From the NCBI GenBank assembly GCA_016713335.1, contig JADJPH010000104.1:7458-71457 (forward strand): a stretch of 64,000 nucleotides of DNA, given 5' to 3'. Position numbers and translations under genes: made by a program. Of the stretch, positions 27,597-38,504 are shown piece after piece; the stretch's first letter is position 1; each line of letters starts with the position of its first letter. The DNA is from Candidatus Fredericiella danica (GTDB lineage: Bacteria > Chloroflexota > Anaerolineae > Caldilineales > Caldilineaceae). The notes under the pieces are model-generated. The model saw only the letters and a program-made list of their open reading frames with translations, was not told where the DNA came from and searched no databases.

Positions 27597-28497
27597 CCGG
27601 CGACAATCTCCTCACCGAGGCCAAAGCGCCGCGTATAGTAGAGGGTCATCACCAACGTGAGGATCAGCAAGATGATGGACGCCGCCGAGCCAAAGGGTGG
27701 GTTACGTGCATCCAGGAATTGGCGCTGCACAAGATTGCCGACGAGGATCACCTGTTTGCCGCCCAGGATATCGGAGACGACGAAGGTGCCGATGACGGGA
27801 ATAAAGGTCAAGATCGTGCCCGCCACCACGCCCGGCATCGACAGCGGCAGCGTGACGCGCCAGAACGTGCTCCAGGACCTGGCGCCCAAATCCGAAGCTG
27901 CCTCATAGAGGTTTGGCTCGATTTTTTCGAGTGACGTGAAGATCGGGAGGATCATGAAGGGTAGAAATTCGTAGACCATGCCGATCAATACTGCCGTCTG
28001 CGATGGATAGATATCAAGCGGTGTGAAGGGGATATTGAGCAGGCCAAAGATCCAGGCGAGCGAGGAGTTCAGCACGCCCTGGGAGCGAAGAATCATCACC
28101 CACGCATAGATGCGGATCACGAAGTTCGTCCAGAGGGCACCAGCACCAGAAACAGGTAGAGGTTGCGGCGTTTCTCGGGCGCTCTGGCAATGAAATATGC
28201 CAGCGGATAGGCCATGAGAATGACGACGAAGGTCGTCTGGAACGCAAGCAAGATCGACCGTGCCAGGATGTTCAGGTACAGTGGATCCCAGCCTCCGTCC
28301 TCAGTGAAACCCATGAGGCGGATATAGTTTTCGAGGGTAAAACTGTAGATCACCTGGCCGTCGGGGCCGCGCTGGCTGAAACTGGTGACGACAGTGAGCA
28401 AGAGCGGAATGATCAGCAACAGGATCATGACCAGCATGGTGGGCAGGATCAAGAACGTGCCCTGAAGGGGGCGATTTTCGCGCAGTCTTTGTAGCAT
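27593..28497 (-). CDS. potB: Spermidine/putrescine ABC permease PotB (frameshifted)
   Basis: Inner-membrane partner of PotC. N-terminal LILPTMLVMILLLIIPLLLT, LAYFIARAPEKRRNLYLFLV; C-terminal half MIRIYAWVMILRSQGVLN, EAASDLGARSWSTFWRVTLP and PVIGTFVVSDILGGKQ. The frame breaks at 28135-28137, where one base of the C run (coding strand) is missing. Restoring it gives VLVPLWTNFVIRIYAW. About 301 residues repaired. Five bases after potA. Confidence 0.92.
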
Positions 28498-28501
28498 GGC
28501 G

Positions 28502-29598
28502 TTACTCCGTCAGCACCCGAGCGGCTTCGGCCGCGAAACTGACCGTCACCGTTTCGCCTTCGCGGGCGAAGAGCCGTGTTTCCGCCGATGCGTTTTGTTC
28601 GCGCACCCGCACTTCCTGGCCGTCATCCAGCTTCACCCCATATTGGGTATCGGTGCCGATGTAAACGACACTGGTCACGCGTCCCGCAAATCTGTTTTCG
28701 CCGGTGTGTTCCCCCTGGATTTGCATCTTCTCGGGACGGATGGCAGCCGTAACCCGCAGGCCGCGATCTACTGGTTTGGGCGTGACTGCCCAACACGAAA
28801 GGCCGCCGTCTAGATCGACGCGCACCTGCTTGCCATCTCTTTCGGCGACAAGACCTTCCAGAAAATTGGTGTCACCGATGAAGTCGGCGACGAAGCGGCA
28901 ATTCGGGTGTTCGTAGATCTCGTTGGCATTGCCCACCTGGAGCGCCACGCCCTGGTTCATGACTGCGATCCGGTCACTCATCGTGAGCGCCTCTTCCTGG
29001 TCGTGGGTGACAAAGACAAAGGTAATGCCCACTTCGCGCTGCAGTCTCTTCAATTCTATCTGCATTTCCTTGCGCAGCTTGAGATCGAGTGCACCCAGGG
29101 GTTCGTCAAGGAGTAATACCTCAGGACGATTGATCAACGCGCGCGCGAGAGCCACGCGCTGCTGCTGCCCGCCCGACAACTGCTTTGGTTTGCGTTTTTC
29201 GTAACCGGGGAGCCTTACCATCGCCAGTGCTTCTTTGACGCGCTGTTCAATTTCTGGTTTTGGCGTCTTCTTCATCTGGAGGCCAAAGGCGACATTCTCG
29301 CCGATCGTCATGTGGGGAAGAGTGCATAGCTTTGGAAGACGGTGTTGACCGGGCGCTGGTAGGGCGGTATCTTACCCATGGCGCGACCGTGGAGATAGAC
29401 CTCGCCCTGAGTTGGCAATTCGAAGCCGGCAATCATGCGGAGTGAGGTTGTCTTGCCGCAGCCCGACGGGCCGAGGAGCGCAAAGAATTCACCGTCGAGA
29501 ATCTGAAGCGAGACATCCTTGACGGCGGTCACGGTCTCGCCGCTTGGCCCGGGGAACTGTTTCCAGACGTGGTCGAGTGCAACGGCTATGTCAGCCAT
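28502..29598 (-). CDS. potA: Spermidine/putrescine ABC transporter ATPase PotA (frameshifted)
   Basis: Energises the importer. Walker A LLGPSGCGKTTSLRMIAG, Q-loop NTVFQSYALFP, signature LSGGQQQRVALARAL, Walker B VLLLDEPLGALD, H-loop FVTHDQEEAL, and a C-terminal TOBE domain (RVTSVVYIGTDTQYGVKL). A single C is missing from the run at 29314-29317; restoring it joins YALFP to HMTIGENVAFGL. About 365 residues. First gene of the minus-strand pot operon. The ~215 bases upstream to the next gene hold its promoter but nothing else recognised. Confidence 0.94.
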
Positions 29599-29813
29599 CG
29601 GCGATTATCTCCATCCGTCGTGCTTGTAATGAGCGTGAAGCGTAGGTGCACCTGCTACAGTCATCGCCGGTCATGCGTGGTCTTGACTTGACTATCACGG
29701 CCGGTCGAACCGGCGGGTTGTCGCATGCGTCATTGCCCTGCGGAGGTACGTTCGTTGATGACCGGGGGAAATTTCCGCAAGTGTAGCACTTCCGGGGCGT
29801 TAGTCAAGTCTAT

Positions 29814-30725
29814 TTACGCTTTGGGGGAATCTCCGGCAATCAGAGGGATCACCACGGGATAGACGAGGTCAATCTGCTGGGTGCTTTGCGTTGGATCGAT
29901 CATGTCATGCCATACTTTTTGTTCTTTGGGGAACTCATAAGTGGTGACATTGGCGCCATGCGCTTTCCAGCCATCGACCATCTTATAAATGAGTTTGAGG
30001 CTGACTGCAGTATCGAAGGCGCTTGTAATCGAGACAATCTGCTTTGCGGTTGGTGGAACACGCTTGGAGTCGTCGAATACTCTGCGCCCCATGATGAAGA
30101 TTTGGGCAAGGCCATGGGTGGAAAAGCGCGGATACCCATGCGGCGGGCCATCGACCTTGTCTTTGACGCGCGGGTCCCACCAGATAAACAGATTGGGGAG
30201 ATGGGGAACAGTCTTGCGAAACAGTGTGCTCACCCAGATCGGCACAATTGGCAGGCCTGCTGAGGGAGCCATACCGACCGCACGATCCACATCGTTGCGA
30301 TATTGCGCCGCCCATGCCGCCATCACGCCGCCCATTGATAGGCCACAAATCGTGACCTGGTCGCCAAGTCCCTGGGCGATGTCGACGGTCTCTTCGGTGA
30401 GCTCGATGAGATCAGTGGCTGTGAGTTTCGCCTGGTCTTTGGTCAATACGTCCTTGTAGCCATGATAGGAGATGCGCGGAATGAGTACGTTGTAGCCGCG
30501 ATCATAGAATTCCTTGCCCAACAGCACATACTGTGCCGGCGCATTGGTGTAGCCGTGGTAGAAGACAATCGTCTTCGCCGTCTTGTCGCCATGCGTCAAA
30601 AACTGGGTATAGCTATTTTCGCGGATTTCGGGTCCATCGAGCGCCTGGAGCGTCTGGATGCGCTGCACCGCCTCGGTATAGGTAGCGGCTGGGCGAGGAG
30701 AACGGGTGGAAGCAAGCTGTGCCAT
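29814..30725 (-). CDS. Alpha/beta hydrolase
   Basis: 303 residues with an alpha/beta-hydrolase core: oxyanion region IVFYHGYTNAPAQY, nucleophile elbow ICGLSMGGVMAAW (Ser), a late Asp (SAFDTAVS) and His (KVWHDMID). No signal peptide. Esterase/lipase-like; substrate unknown. Divergent from the membrane-protein pair at 30902-32727, with ~175 bases between the starts. Confidence 0.85.
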   Translation of the reverse strand: MAQLASTRSPRPAATYTEAVQRIQTLQALDGPEIRENSYTQFLTHGDKTAKTIVFYHGYTNAPAQYVLLGKEFYDRGYNVLIPRISYHGYKDVLTKDQAKLTATDLIELTEETVDIAQGLGDQVTICGLSMGGVMAAWAAQYRNDVDRAVGMAPSAGLPIVPIWVSTLFRKTVPHLPNLFIWWDPRVKDKVDGPPHGYPRFSTHGLAQIFIMGRRVFDDSKRVPPTAKQIVSITSAFDTAVSLKLIYKMVDGWKAHGANVTTYEFPKEQKVWHDMIDPTQSTQQIDLVYPVVIPLIAGDSPKA

Positions 30726-30901
30726 AGAACCCTCAACTCAGAGATGTGGCGCGGATGGTTATGTTGCGTCGAAGCGCATCGCCGCCAATGTATCATTCAA
30801 TAGCGTATCTGTCCACCCGCGGTCGGTTACTTGCGCCAGCATGGAGCGTAAGATAGGATTGATGTGTGCATTTGTGTTTCATCGCTCTGGAGGCTGGATT
30901 T

Positions 30902-31594
30902 ATGGAGTTATTCGCTTATATCATTGGCTATTTCCTGGCGTTGTTTTGGGTAGTTGTCCATGCCATGTTCTTCGACCCTGAAGTCTATGCATTCGGGAGC
31001 GAGAGTCCGTATAGCTTCTGGTTGGTACTGGGCGTGATGTTTCTAGCCGGCGTCTCGACGCTCTTGGGACAAAGCGTCATTCTGTTCATTAATCGGGTGC
31101 GCCGCGGCCGGTTCGTCGTCAGCCTGGTCACGAATGGTTTACTTTTCGTCGTGCAGTATGTGGTATGGGGAATCGTAATCGGTATTGTGGGACGGTTCAT
31201 TTTCCAGTTCGAGCCCCAACCAGGCGCGATTGTGCGGCTGGTTGGGCTTAGCACGGCGCCGCTGGTGTTGGGGTTTCTGGTCCTGATCCCCTATTTAGGC
31301 GCTTTTATCGGCAAACTGCTGAATGTGTGGGTCTTCCTCATCCAGGTTGTGATCATCACTGAAGCCTTTCACACCGGATTTTGGCGGGGCGTGATTGCAG
31401 TCGGCGCCGGGTGGCTAATCATGCTCTTGATGACAAATACGATTGGCAAGCCCGTGGTCAGGATGCGCAACTTTTTTTGGAAGCGGGTTACCGGAACGCC
31501 CATGGAAGCCACTGCGCAAGATATTTTGCTCTCGTTTTCAGGTGCTGGCGAGACCCCGGTTACCGAGGGCGCAGCCCCAGGAGGCAGTGCGTGA
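30902..31594 (+). CDS. Integral membrane protein, Yip1-like
   Basis: About 230 residues with five or six predicted TM helices (FAYIIGYFLALFWVVVHAMF; LVLGVMFLAGVSTLLGQSVI; LLFVVQYVVWGIVIGIVGRF; PLVLGFLVLIPYLGAFIGKL; GVIAVGAGWLIMLLM). The LIPYLG...W.L.VVIITEAFHTG pattern resembles Yip1-domain proteins. Start 30902 has GGAGG at 30889-30893; the longer frame from 30866 is not needed. Its TGA overlaps the GTG start of the next gene (GTGA), so the two are coupled and probably act together. Confidence 0.75.
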   Translation: MELFAYIIGYFLALFWVVVHAMFFDPEVYAFGSESPYSFWLVLGVMFLAGVSTLLGQSVILFINRVRRGRFVVSLVTNGLLFVVQYVVWGIVIGIVGRFIFQFEPQPGAIVRLVGLSTAPLVLGFLVLIPYLGAFIGKLLNVWVFLIQVVIITEAFHTGFWRGVIAVGAGWLIMLLMTNTIGKPVVRMRNFFWKRVTGTPMEATAQDILLSFSGAGETPVTEGAAPGGSA

Positions 31595-32727
31595 TCGAAC
31601 TCATCTTTATTGGGGCATTGGCGTTGCTGTTTGTTTCTGCGGCGTTGGCCCCTCTGGAATCATTGGGCTGGTGGGCGGGCTGGAGCGGAAAACCACCGGA
31701 GAAGGGCAAATTCATCGAGGAGGATGCCGCCAACGCCGGCAACGAGCCGGAAGCTGATTTCTACCTGGTCTATTTGTCTGGGATCGGTGCGATTTCCGGC
31801 ACCTCGGTGCCGGCTGAAGAGTACCCGTTCATCCATGGTCTGGAAGAGCGGCTTGTGGGCGCCAAGGTGATCAGCGATATCTACCCGTATTCGGTGACCA
31901 ACAACGGGTTGACAGGTCAGCGCTTCTTCGCCTGGCTATGGAAGTGGATTGAAAATATCAGTCCCAAAAGTCCTGCTGCCGTTCTATCGTTTCTGGTGAA
32001 CGCGCGTAACACGATGCAACTATTTGTGTCTGCGGATCGCCGGTATGGTCCAATCTACAACCTGGGCATTGCAAACGAGATTCACCGTGGGCTTGTACGG
32101 CACGGCTATCGAAAGCAGAGTGGCAAGCCGATCGTGTTGCTGGGGTGGAGCGGCGGCGGTCAGATCGCAATTGGTTCGGTGACCTATCTGGCGCCGCTAC
32201 CGGGTCCGATCTACGTCATTTCCTTAGGGGGCATGCTTTCGGATGACATTGGTTTCAACCAGGTGGATCATCTTTGGCATCTCTATGGCACTGCCGATCC
32301 CATTCAGGCGATGGGGGGGGTGCTGTTTTCGGGGCGTTGGACGATCAAGCCAAACTCACCGTGGAATGAGGCGATGGCAGGCGGAAAGATCGACATCATT
32401 TGTCTTGGGCCATATAAACACAACAGTGCTCATAACTACTTCGACATGACGAATAAGCTGCCCAACGATAAGCGAGGCCGGACGTACGGGCAGAAGACGT
32501 TGGACACGATCGTCTATGTCTTGCAGCAGTCTGACATTCTAAAGACCCCGTCGACCGTTTTTGGTAATGCCAGGGATATGCCGTTAATTCATGCGGCGGT
32601 GATGTCTGCGGATGAGTATGTCGAGCGAACGGCGGCACTCGCCGCAGAGGTTGCGGCAGAGGAGCCGCCGGCCCCAGTGGAATCTCCGGCGCCGGCGGAG
32701 CCAATCGCGGCGAAGACGGACAAGTAG
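31591..32727 (+). CDS. Membrane-anchored alpha/beta-hydrolase-like protein
   Basis: 378 residues from a GTG start with AGGAGG six bases upstream; the open frame extends back to 31381 but that part overlaps the previous gene. N-terminal TM segment IELIFIGALALLFVSAALAP, then a soluble domain with FYLVYLSGIGAIS, the nucleophile-elbow-like IVLLGWSGGGQIAIG (GxSxG, ~residue 188) and a late His region (KHNSAHNYFDMT). C-terminal ~40 residues are Ala/Pro/Glu-rich. Coupled to the Yip1-like gene by a 4-base overlap. Function unknown beyond the fold. Confidence 0.75.
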   Translation: MIELIFIGALALLFVSAALAPLESLGWWAGWSGKPPEKGKFIEEDAANAGNEPEADFYLVYLSGIGAISGTSVPAEEYPFIHGLEERLVGAKVISDIYPYSVTNNGLTGQRFFAWLWKWIENISPKSPAAVLSFLVNARNTMQLFVSADRRYGPIYNLGIANEIHRGLVRHGYRKQSGKPIVLLGWSGGGQIAIGSVTYLAPLPGPIYVISLGGMLSDDIGFNQVDHLWHLYGTADPIQAMGGVLFSGRWTIKPNSPWNEAMAGGKIDIICLGPYKHNSAHNYFDMTNKLPNDKRGRTYGQKTLDTIVYVLQQSDILKTPSTVFGNARDMPLIHAAVMSADEYVERTAALAAEVAAEEPPAPVESPAPAEPIAAKTDK

Positions 32728-32748
32728 CCCGCGAATTGCCATGAACAG

Positions 32749-32779
32749 CAATCCAGGAAGCTTGTCACTTCCTGGATTG
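32749..32779. terminator. Bidirectional terminator
   Basis: CAATCCAGGAAG / CTTCCTGGATTG, 12-bp perfect stem, 7-nt loop, between the convergent ends of the hydrolase gene and pdxT. Confidence 0.75.
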
Positions 32780-32797
32780 CAAGCGTTCCCACGAATG

Positions 32798-33391
32798 TTA
32801 TCCCGCCACCATGTCCAGAAATAACTGATGCCACCGCAAGTCTGCGGTCAATTCCGGGTGGAATGCGGTGGCAAGGATGTTCCCCTGCCGCACCGCAACG
32901 ATGACGATTTCGTCATGGCCCGCAGTTCGAGCAAGCACCTCGACTTGTGATCCCGCCTCAATGATCGCGGGGGCGCGGATGAAAATCGCAGGGCATGGTT
33001 CCGCACCGAGGAGGGGCACCTCCAGCAGCGTCTCAAAGCTCTTGCTTTGCCGGCCAAAGTAGTTGCGGTTGACCGTTACATCCAGCCCACCAATGAGCGG
33101 CTGACCGCCCTGTTTCTGCCCAACCGCGCGATCGGCCAGCAGGATCATGCCGGCGCATGTCCCCCAGACAGGCTTGCCGCTGCGCACCCACTCCCTTAGC
33201 GGCTCAACAAGTCCCCAGCGTTCGGCGACAAGGCCCATCGCAGTGCTCTCGCCACCCGGAAGAATCAGCGCTGCCAATCCTTCCAGCTGTTCCGGCTTGC
33301 GCACCTCGACCGCCTCCACACCCAGTTGGCGGACTTTTGCTGCATGTTCAAGGAATGCGCCTTGTAGGGCGAGAATGCCGATTGTAAGCAT
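32798..33391 (-). CDS. pdxT: Pyridoxal 5'-phosphate synthase glutaminase subunit PdxT
   Basis: 197 residues. Class I glutamine amidotransferase that supplies ammonia to PdxS. Triad: Cys in VWGTCAGMILLAD, His and Glu in ATAFHPELTAD. Also IGILALQGAFLEHA at the N-terminus and LILPGGEST. The frame is open upstream to 33709, but that DNA overlaps pdxS and the repeat. MLTIGIL at 33391 is the true start. It follows pdxS after a 121-base repeat. Confidence 0.95.
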   Translation of the reverse strand: MLTIGILALQGAFLEHAAKVRQLGVEAVEVRKPEQLEGLAALILPGGESTAMGLVAERWGLVEPLREWVRSGKPVWGTCAGMILLADRAVGQKQGGQPLIGGLDVTVNRNYFGRQSKSFETLLEVPLLGAEPCPAIFIRAPAIIEAGSQVEVLARTAGHDEIVIVAVRQGNILATAFHPELTADLRWHQLFLDMVAG

Positions 33392-33506
33392 GATATTACG
33401 TATTTCGTATCTCGTATTGCGTATCTCGTTGAACGTGCACATGTCTGCCCATTCGAGCGAAATACATCTCACGAGACACGAGACACGAGACACGAAATAC
33501 GTGCTA
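33388..33506. repeat. ACGAGACACGAAATACG-type inverted repeat
   Basis: ATTACGTATTTCGTATCTCG-type words at the left and ACGAGACACGAGACACGAGA then CACGAAATACG at the right, i.e. reverse complements of each other, in the pdxS-pdxT gap. Same family as at 22661-22750. Confidence 0.75.
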
Positions 33507-33512
33507 CGCCGG

Positions 33513-34436
33513 CTACCAGCCGCGCACCGCCATCCTCTGATTGTCCGCCAGCGTGTCCAGGTTGATGCCGACCATGGGTTCACCCAGGTTTTCGCTGACT
33601 TCGGCCAGGATGGCAGGGTAGTTGAAATGGGTGACAGCCATGACGATCGCCCTGGCGCGCTTGGCGGGGTCGCCGCTCTTGAAGATGCCGGAGCCGACGA
33701 AAACGCCATCGACGCCCAACTGCATCATCAGGGCGGCATCAGCCGGCGTCGCCACGCCACCGGCGGCAAAGTTGACAACTGGCAAGCGGCCCAGTTCGGC
33801 GGTCTGCTTGACCAACTCGTAGGACGCCTGAATTTCCTTGGCGAAGGTGAACATCTCGTCTTCGTCCATGGTCTGAAGCCGGCGGATATCTTTGTTCATC
33901 TGGCGGGCGTGGCGCACGGCCTCGACGACATTGCCTGTACCCGCTTCGCCTTTGGTGCGGATCATGGCGGCGCCTTCGCTGATGCGGCGCAACGCTTCAC
34001 CCAGGTTGCGGGCGCCGCACACGAACGGGATGGCGAACTTATGCTTGTTGATGTGGTTTTCTTCGTCGGCCGGGGTCAGCACTTCGCTCTCATCGACATA
34101 GTCGACGCCCAGCGCCTGGAGGATTTGCGCTTCAACCATATGGCCGATGCGTGCCTTTGCCATGACCGGGATGGTCACTGCGGCCATGATGCCCTTTATC
34201 ATCTGCGGGTCGCTCATGCGCGCCACGCCACCATCGCGACGGATGTCGGCAGGAACGCGTTCGAGCGCCATCACGGCGACTGCACCGGCTTCTTCGGCGA
34301 TGCGCGCCTGCTCAGGAGTGACCACGTCCATGATCACGCCGCCCTTGAGCATTTGCGCAAGCCCCGCCTTGACGGCAAAGGTGCCGGTGATTGCGCCATT
34401 CGTGCCATTTGCGGGGAGTTTTGTTTCGAGGCTCAT
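33513..34436 (-). CDS. pdxS: Pyridoxal 5'-phosphate synthase lyase subunit PdxS
   Basis: 307 residues; builds PLP from ribose-5-phosphate, glyceraldehyde-3-phosphate and PdxT-derived ammonia in the deoxyxylulose-independent route. Landmarks: VIMDVVTPEQARIAEEAGAV, ALERVPADIRRDGGVARMSD, PVMAKARIGHMVEAQIL, the catalytic Lys stretch HKFAIPFVCGARNLGEALRR, IRTKGEAGTGNVVEAVRH and FAAGGVATPADAALMM. AGGAG upstream sets the start at 34436. Confidence 0.96.
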   Translation of the reverse strand: MSLETKLPANGTNGAITGTFAVKAGLAQMLKGGVIMDVVTPEQARIAEEAGAVAVMALERVPADIRRDGGVARMSDPQMIKGIMAAVTIPVMAKARIGHMVEAQILQALGVDYVDESEVLTPADEENHINKHKFAIPFVCGARNLGEALRRISEGAAMIRTKGEAGTGNVVEAVRHARQMNKDIRRLQTMDEDEMFTFAKEIQASYELVKQTAELGRLPVVNFAAGGVATPADAALMMQLGVDGVFVGSGIFKSGDPAKRARAIVMAVTHFNYPAILAEVSENLGEPMVGINLDTLADNQRMAVRGW

Positions 34437-34607
34437 CTGTCTTTCTCCTTTTACTCCACACTTCAATCTACACGCAGCATGACAAGGTCATGGTGCCGGT
34501 GCGAATCGTTGCTTCGCCGGAGAGCCGCTGACGATATGTACGCGTGGGACTGCATATTGTACGCAATGCGAAGAAAGTACGCCAAAAGTGCCGCCTGACA
34601 AACAAAA

Positions 34608-34641
34608 AAGGGTGGCGCCCGCAGGAGCGAGCGCCACCCTT
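34608..34641 (-). terminator. Rho-independent terminator of the META-domain gene
   Basis: AAGGGTGGCGC / GCGCCACCCTT stem with a 12-nt loop; on the minus strand it is followed by TTTTTTGTTT. Confidence 0.85.
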
Positions 34642-34715
34642 AATCCAACTACGAGATACGCATTCCGAAATACACAAAACTTCGTGCGCCCAGAGGGAAA
34701 GGCGCCCCGGTTGTG

Positions 34716-37700
34716 TTACGGCGCCACAGGTGTGTACGTCATGTTGCCGGCATCCACTGGCAGGGCCAGATACAAGTTGCCGTCCTGCGTGATATAGGAC
34801 TGCACACTGGTCAGATCCCGGATGTAGGTGTCCTGCTGGGACCCTTCCGGGCAGGCCATGCGCGTGGACGCCGGTAACTCGATCGTCACGGTCCCGCCTT
34901 CACCGGTGGTATAGGCGCCCTTGAAGGTGTTGCAGTCCGTGGTGGCGCTGACCGAACTGTCTTCGGCGAAGCTCAACTGGAAGGCGTCGGGCTCTACCGG
35001 GTCGACGCGACTGCCATCGTTCAAGACGTTGCCGGTCCACAACCATACCGTGCCGGGGAGTGGGGCGGGCTGTGGGAGCACTGCCTCAGTCGCCTCAGGC
35101 GTGGCCTCTGTAGCGGTTGCCTCGGTGGCGGCGGGCGTGGCTTCTGCGGAAGGCCCCTCTGCGGCCGGTGCGAAGTTCATGGTCCCGCTGTCGAAGGGCA
35201 GTTGCAGATGCAAGTTGCCATCTCGCAGCAGGTAGAATTGGATGCTGGTGAGATCCTGGATGTAGGCGTCCTGCTGGGCGCCATCCGGGCAGGCCATCAT
35301 CGTGGAGGCAGGCAGCCCGATGGTAATCTGAGAATCGGCGCCAAGGGTGTATGTGCCCATGAACGTATTGCAGTCTGTGGTAGCGCTGAGCGAACCATCC
35401 GTGCCGAAGGCCAGTTGGAAGGATACACCCTCGGCGGGTAGTCTTTCGCTGCCGTCATTCATGAGCGTTCCGGTCCAGGTCCAGGTGGTCCCTGCGAGTG
35501 CGTCATCGCCTGCGGCCTGTGCTGTTCCCGTCTTGGTCTCGCTGACCATCACCAACTGGCCGTCCTGCAATTCGTAGACTCGGACAACCGGTTGGGTCGG
35601 GCAGCACGCAGGGTCGCTCGAGCCATGTGTGATCATGTCCACCGTGATCTGGTTGTCAGCGATGTTCAGGCTATCCACATGGATGCGATCACCCAACTCG
35701 GTCGACGCCATGTCTGTTGGCGCGCCGTCTACGATCTGCACGACATGCAGGGAGATGAACGAACCGCTGCCGCCACCGCCTTCAGCGACGAGCACTGCCG
35801 CCGACTGCTGTCCATCCAGTTCACCAAAGGCCATCGGGCTGGGCAACAAGACGACGCCGTTCAGGCTGACTGATCCGGGCGCAGCCTGTTCGGTGTATGA
35901 GCCATCGATCAGCGTTGCGACACCGCTTGCAGTCACGGTTGAGGTATACGTCATATTGGCCAGCGCCACCGGCGAAAGTGGATTGACCGAAGTTGAGACT
36001 GTGACGGACTGCACAACCTGGTCCAGGGCATCTAGATCGGGTTAAAATCAGCCGCAGTGGCAGCGTTAAGTTGCTCGGTGACGCCAGCAAGATAGGCTGT
36101 GTAGCTGTCCGCGTCGTTCATGGCATTCATCACGTCTGGCGGGATTTCCGCCATCGTCGTCGGCACGACAGTGGAGGTCAACGGCACCATCGCCACGACT
36201 AGACGTTGGCCATCGCCCGTGAGACCCTGGAAGTAATAGTGTAGATCGGAGGCCGTGACCGGGTTTACCGCCTGGCCCAGGCGTCCAACCCAACGGACGC
36301 CGGCGCCGCCATCGGGCAGTTCAAGGTACTTGACCTGAGCGGCGAGATCGTTCGTAGCCGGTTGTTGGGGGAGGATGGGCAGCGGTGGCGGTGGATTGGC
36401 CGGCTGTTCCGCCAGTAGTGTCTCGAGTTCAGCGAGCGTGTCGGCGACATAGGAATCGCCGGCATCGGCCCAGATCTTCTTGTAGGCGTCGACGTTGAAG
36501 ACTGCTACGTAAGGTCCCCACATGGTCTCGACCGTGGTCGGGTCGTTATCGCCCCAGGTCCACAGTGGGTGTTTTGGTTCACCCTGACCGCTGGGTGGCA
36601 TGTTGTTGTTGTAGGGCGTGGCGGGGACGATTGTCGCTTCCGCCTGCTGGTTGATCGGGGTTGTGTCGATCGTCGCGGAGACGACTGCTACGTCGATCAG
36701 TTTGTTGCCCGCTAATGCGTACGCAACCGTCATCGGCATCGTGGGGCAGCAGAATGGATCGTTGGGTCCCTGCGTAATCATGTCCACCACGATCAACCCG
36801 GCTTCGGTGATTTGAAGGTTGAGCACGTAGACGCGGTCGCCCAGGAGCGTGCTCGCCATGACGGTCGGCTCGCCGAGTTTGTCGACGACAACGGCCAGGC
36901 TCACGAAGACGCCGCTCCCACCGCCATTCTCGACGGTAAGCACGGCGGCAGCGTCTTCACCATAGATCTTGCCGAACGCCCGGGGCTCGTCCATCAATGA
37001 AACGACGATCTTGTTTTCAGTGTCCTCGTACTTGCCATCTGTCAGTTGGACCGGCTGGCCTTCCAGCAACACGGACGGGTACGCCAGGTTCGCCAGGCGT
37101 TCGGCAGAGAGCATCGGCGAGCGATTGACGCTGGTCGATGCTATCATTGCATCGAGTTGGCTTGGCGCCACCGACCACTGATCGTCTGCCAGACCGTTGA
37201 GTTTTGCCGTTTCGTCGGCCAGGTATTGCTCGTAGTTATCGTTGACGAGTTGCTGGACGTCGGCTGGAACTTCTTCCGGCGTGTTCGGCACGGCGGTCGA
37301 GGTGATTGGCCATTGGGCGGTGACGACGTACTGGCCATCGTCGGTCAGCCCGCTAAAGTAGTAGCGCAATTGGAAATTGAGCAGGGCGCTGGCGTCGAAG
37401 GTGGTGCGGCCAATGAAACTGACGCCCTCAAAGCCGTTGCCTTTCAAGTACTTGACGTTAGATGCAATGTCGTTGCTGCCGGCCGGCGGCGGGAGGAGTG
37501 GCAGTGGCGTCGTCGGTGTGACCGGCTGGGATTGCAACAGCGCTTCGAGGCTGGAGATTGTGTTCGCAACGGTATCGTCACCGGCATCGGACCAGGTCTT
37601 CGCGTATTCGGCGGCCGGAATCACGGCCAGATAGGGTGTGCCGTCCTCCATCGCAGTGCGCGGATTGCCCTGCTCAAAGGCCACCACGGTGTGCAGGGGG

Positions 37701-38368
37701 ATGCCCGTCAGCATGGGTGGCTGGGTATTGTCATAGGGTGATGCCGGGATCACGGCAGAGGTGTAATCACCGATCGGTTTTTCGATCACAACCTGGGGCA
37801 CCGAGCCGATCACTTCCTCGCTGATCTGAACGAACTGGTCGCCATCGATGGTGTAGGTCTGGCGCACCAATTGGGTTGGGCAGCACATCGGATCGTCGGG
37901 ACCCTGGGCCACCATTTCAACGACAACCTGATCGCTGTCGATCGTCAGGCTGGTGACTTCGACGCGGTCGCCCAGGAGTGCGGTATCGACATTGACGGGA
38001 ACACCGTCCTGGTCAACCATTGCCGCCAGGTTGATAAAGATGCCGCTGCCGCCGCCGTTTTCGACGAGCAGGACAAGTGCGGTTTCCTGGCCATTGATGA
38101 CACCGGTCGCCGTTGGTGCCGGGAGCAGCGCAGCGAAGATGCTGTTTGCTTCGTCCAGTAGTTCGCCGTTGACCAGGGTGACTTCGCCGCTGGCTGCGAG
38201 CTCGGATTTGTAGGTTGCATTCGCCAGCGATTCGGGGGACAGGGCGCTGGACGTTGACTGTTCCTGGGGTGTGAGGCCGGCTGCTTGGACGGGCGCCACG
38301 GCAAACGCCGAGAACAGCAGACCAACCACCACCAGGAGCGAGGTGAGTGTTAAAGCTTGCTTTTTCAA
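34716..38368 (-). CDS. Large secreted multi-module protein with two META domains (frameshifted)
   Basis: About 1,217 residues when one base near 36040 is restored (NPDLDALDQVVQSVTV joins the halves). A TTG start at 38368 sits 7 bases after AGGAG and gives signal peptide MKKQALTLTSLLVVVGLLFS ending VQAAG. Module A (~130 residues) occurs three times: a start like LANATYKSELAASG, then ENGGGSGIFINLA, LLGDRVEVTSL, and a di-cysteine motif DDPMCCPTQ / NDPFCCPTM / SDPACCPTQ. Module B, with YVAVFNVDAYKKIWADAGDS and LPILPQ, occurs twice. The C-terminal third holds two META/HslJ-like domains (TTWTWTGTLMNDG, ATTDCNTFMGTYT and DCNTFKGAYT) around a Thr/Ala/Glu linker. Function unknown. Confidence 0.8.
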
Positions 38369-38504
38369 GGATTGACTCCTCATTGGAAAGGTATGATCGA
38401 GATTGGCTTTTTGTAAGTCCAGGCAAAGACACACCGTTAGGCGCGCGCATGCCTTGTCTCACCAAACGCCAGGTAGAAAACAGCGGTTCCATTGTAGCGT
38501 GAGG

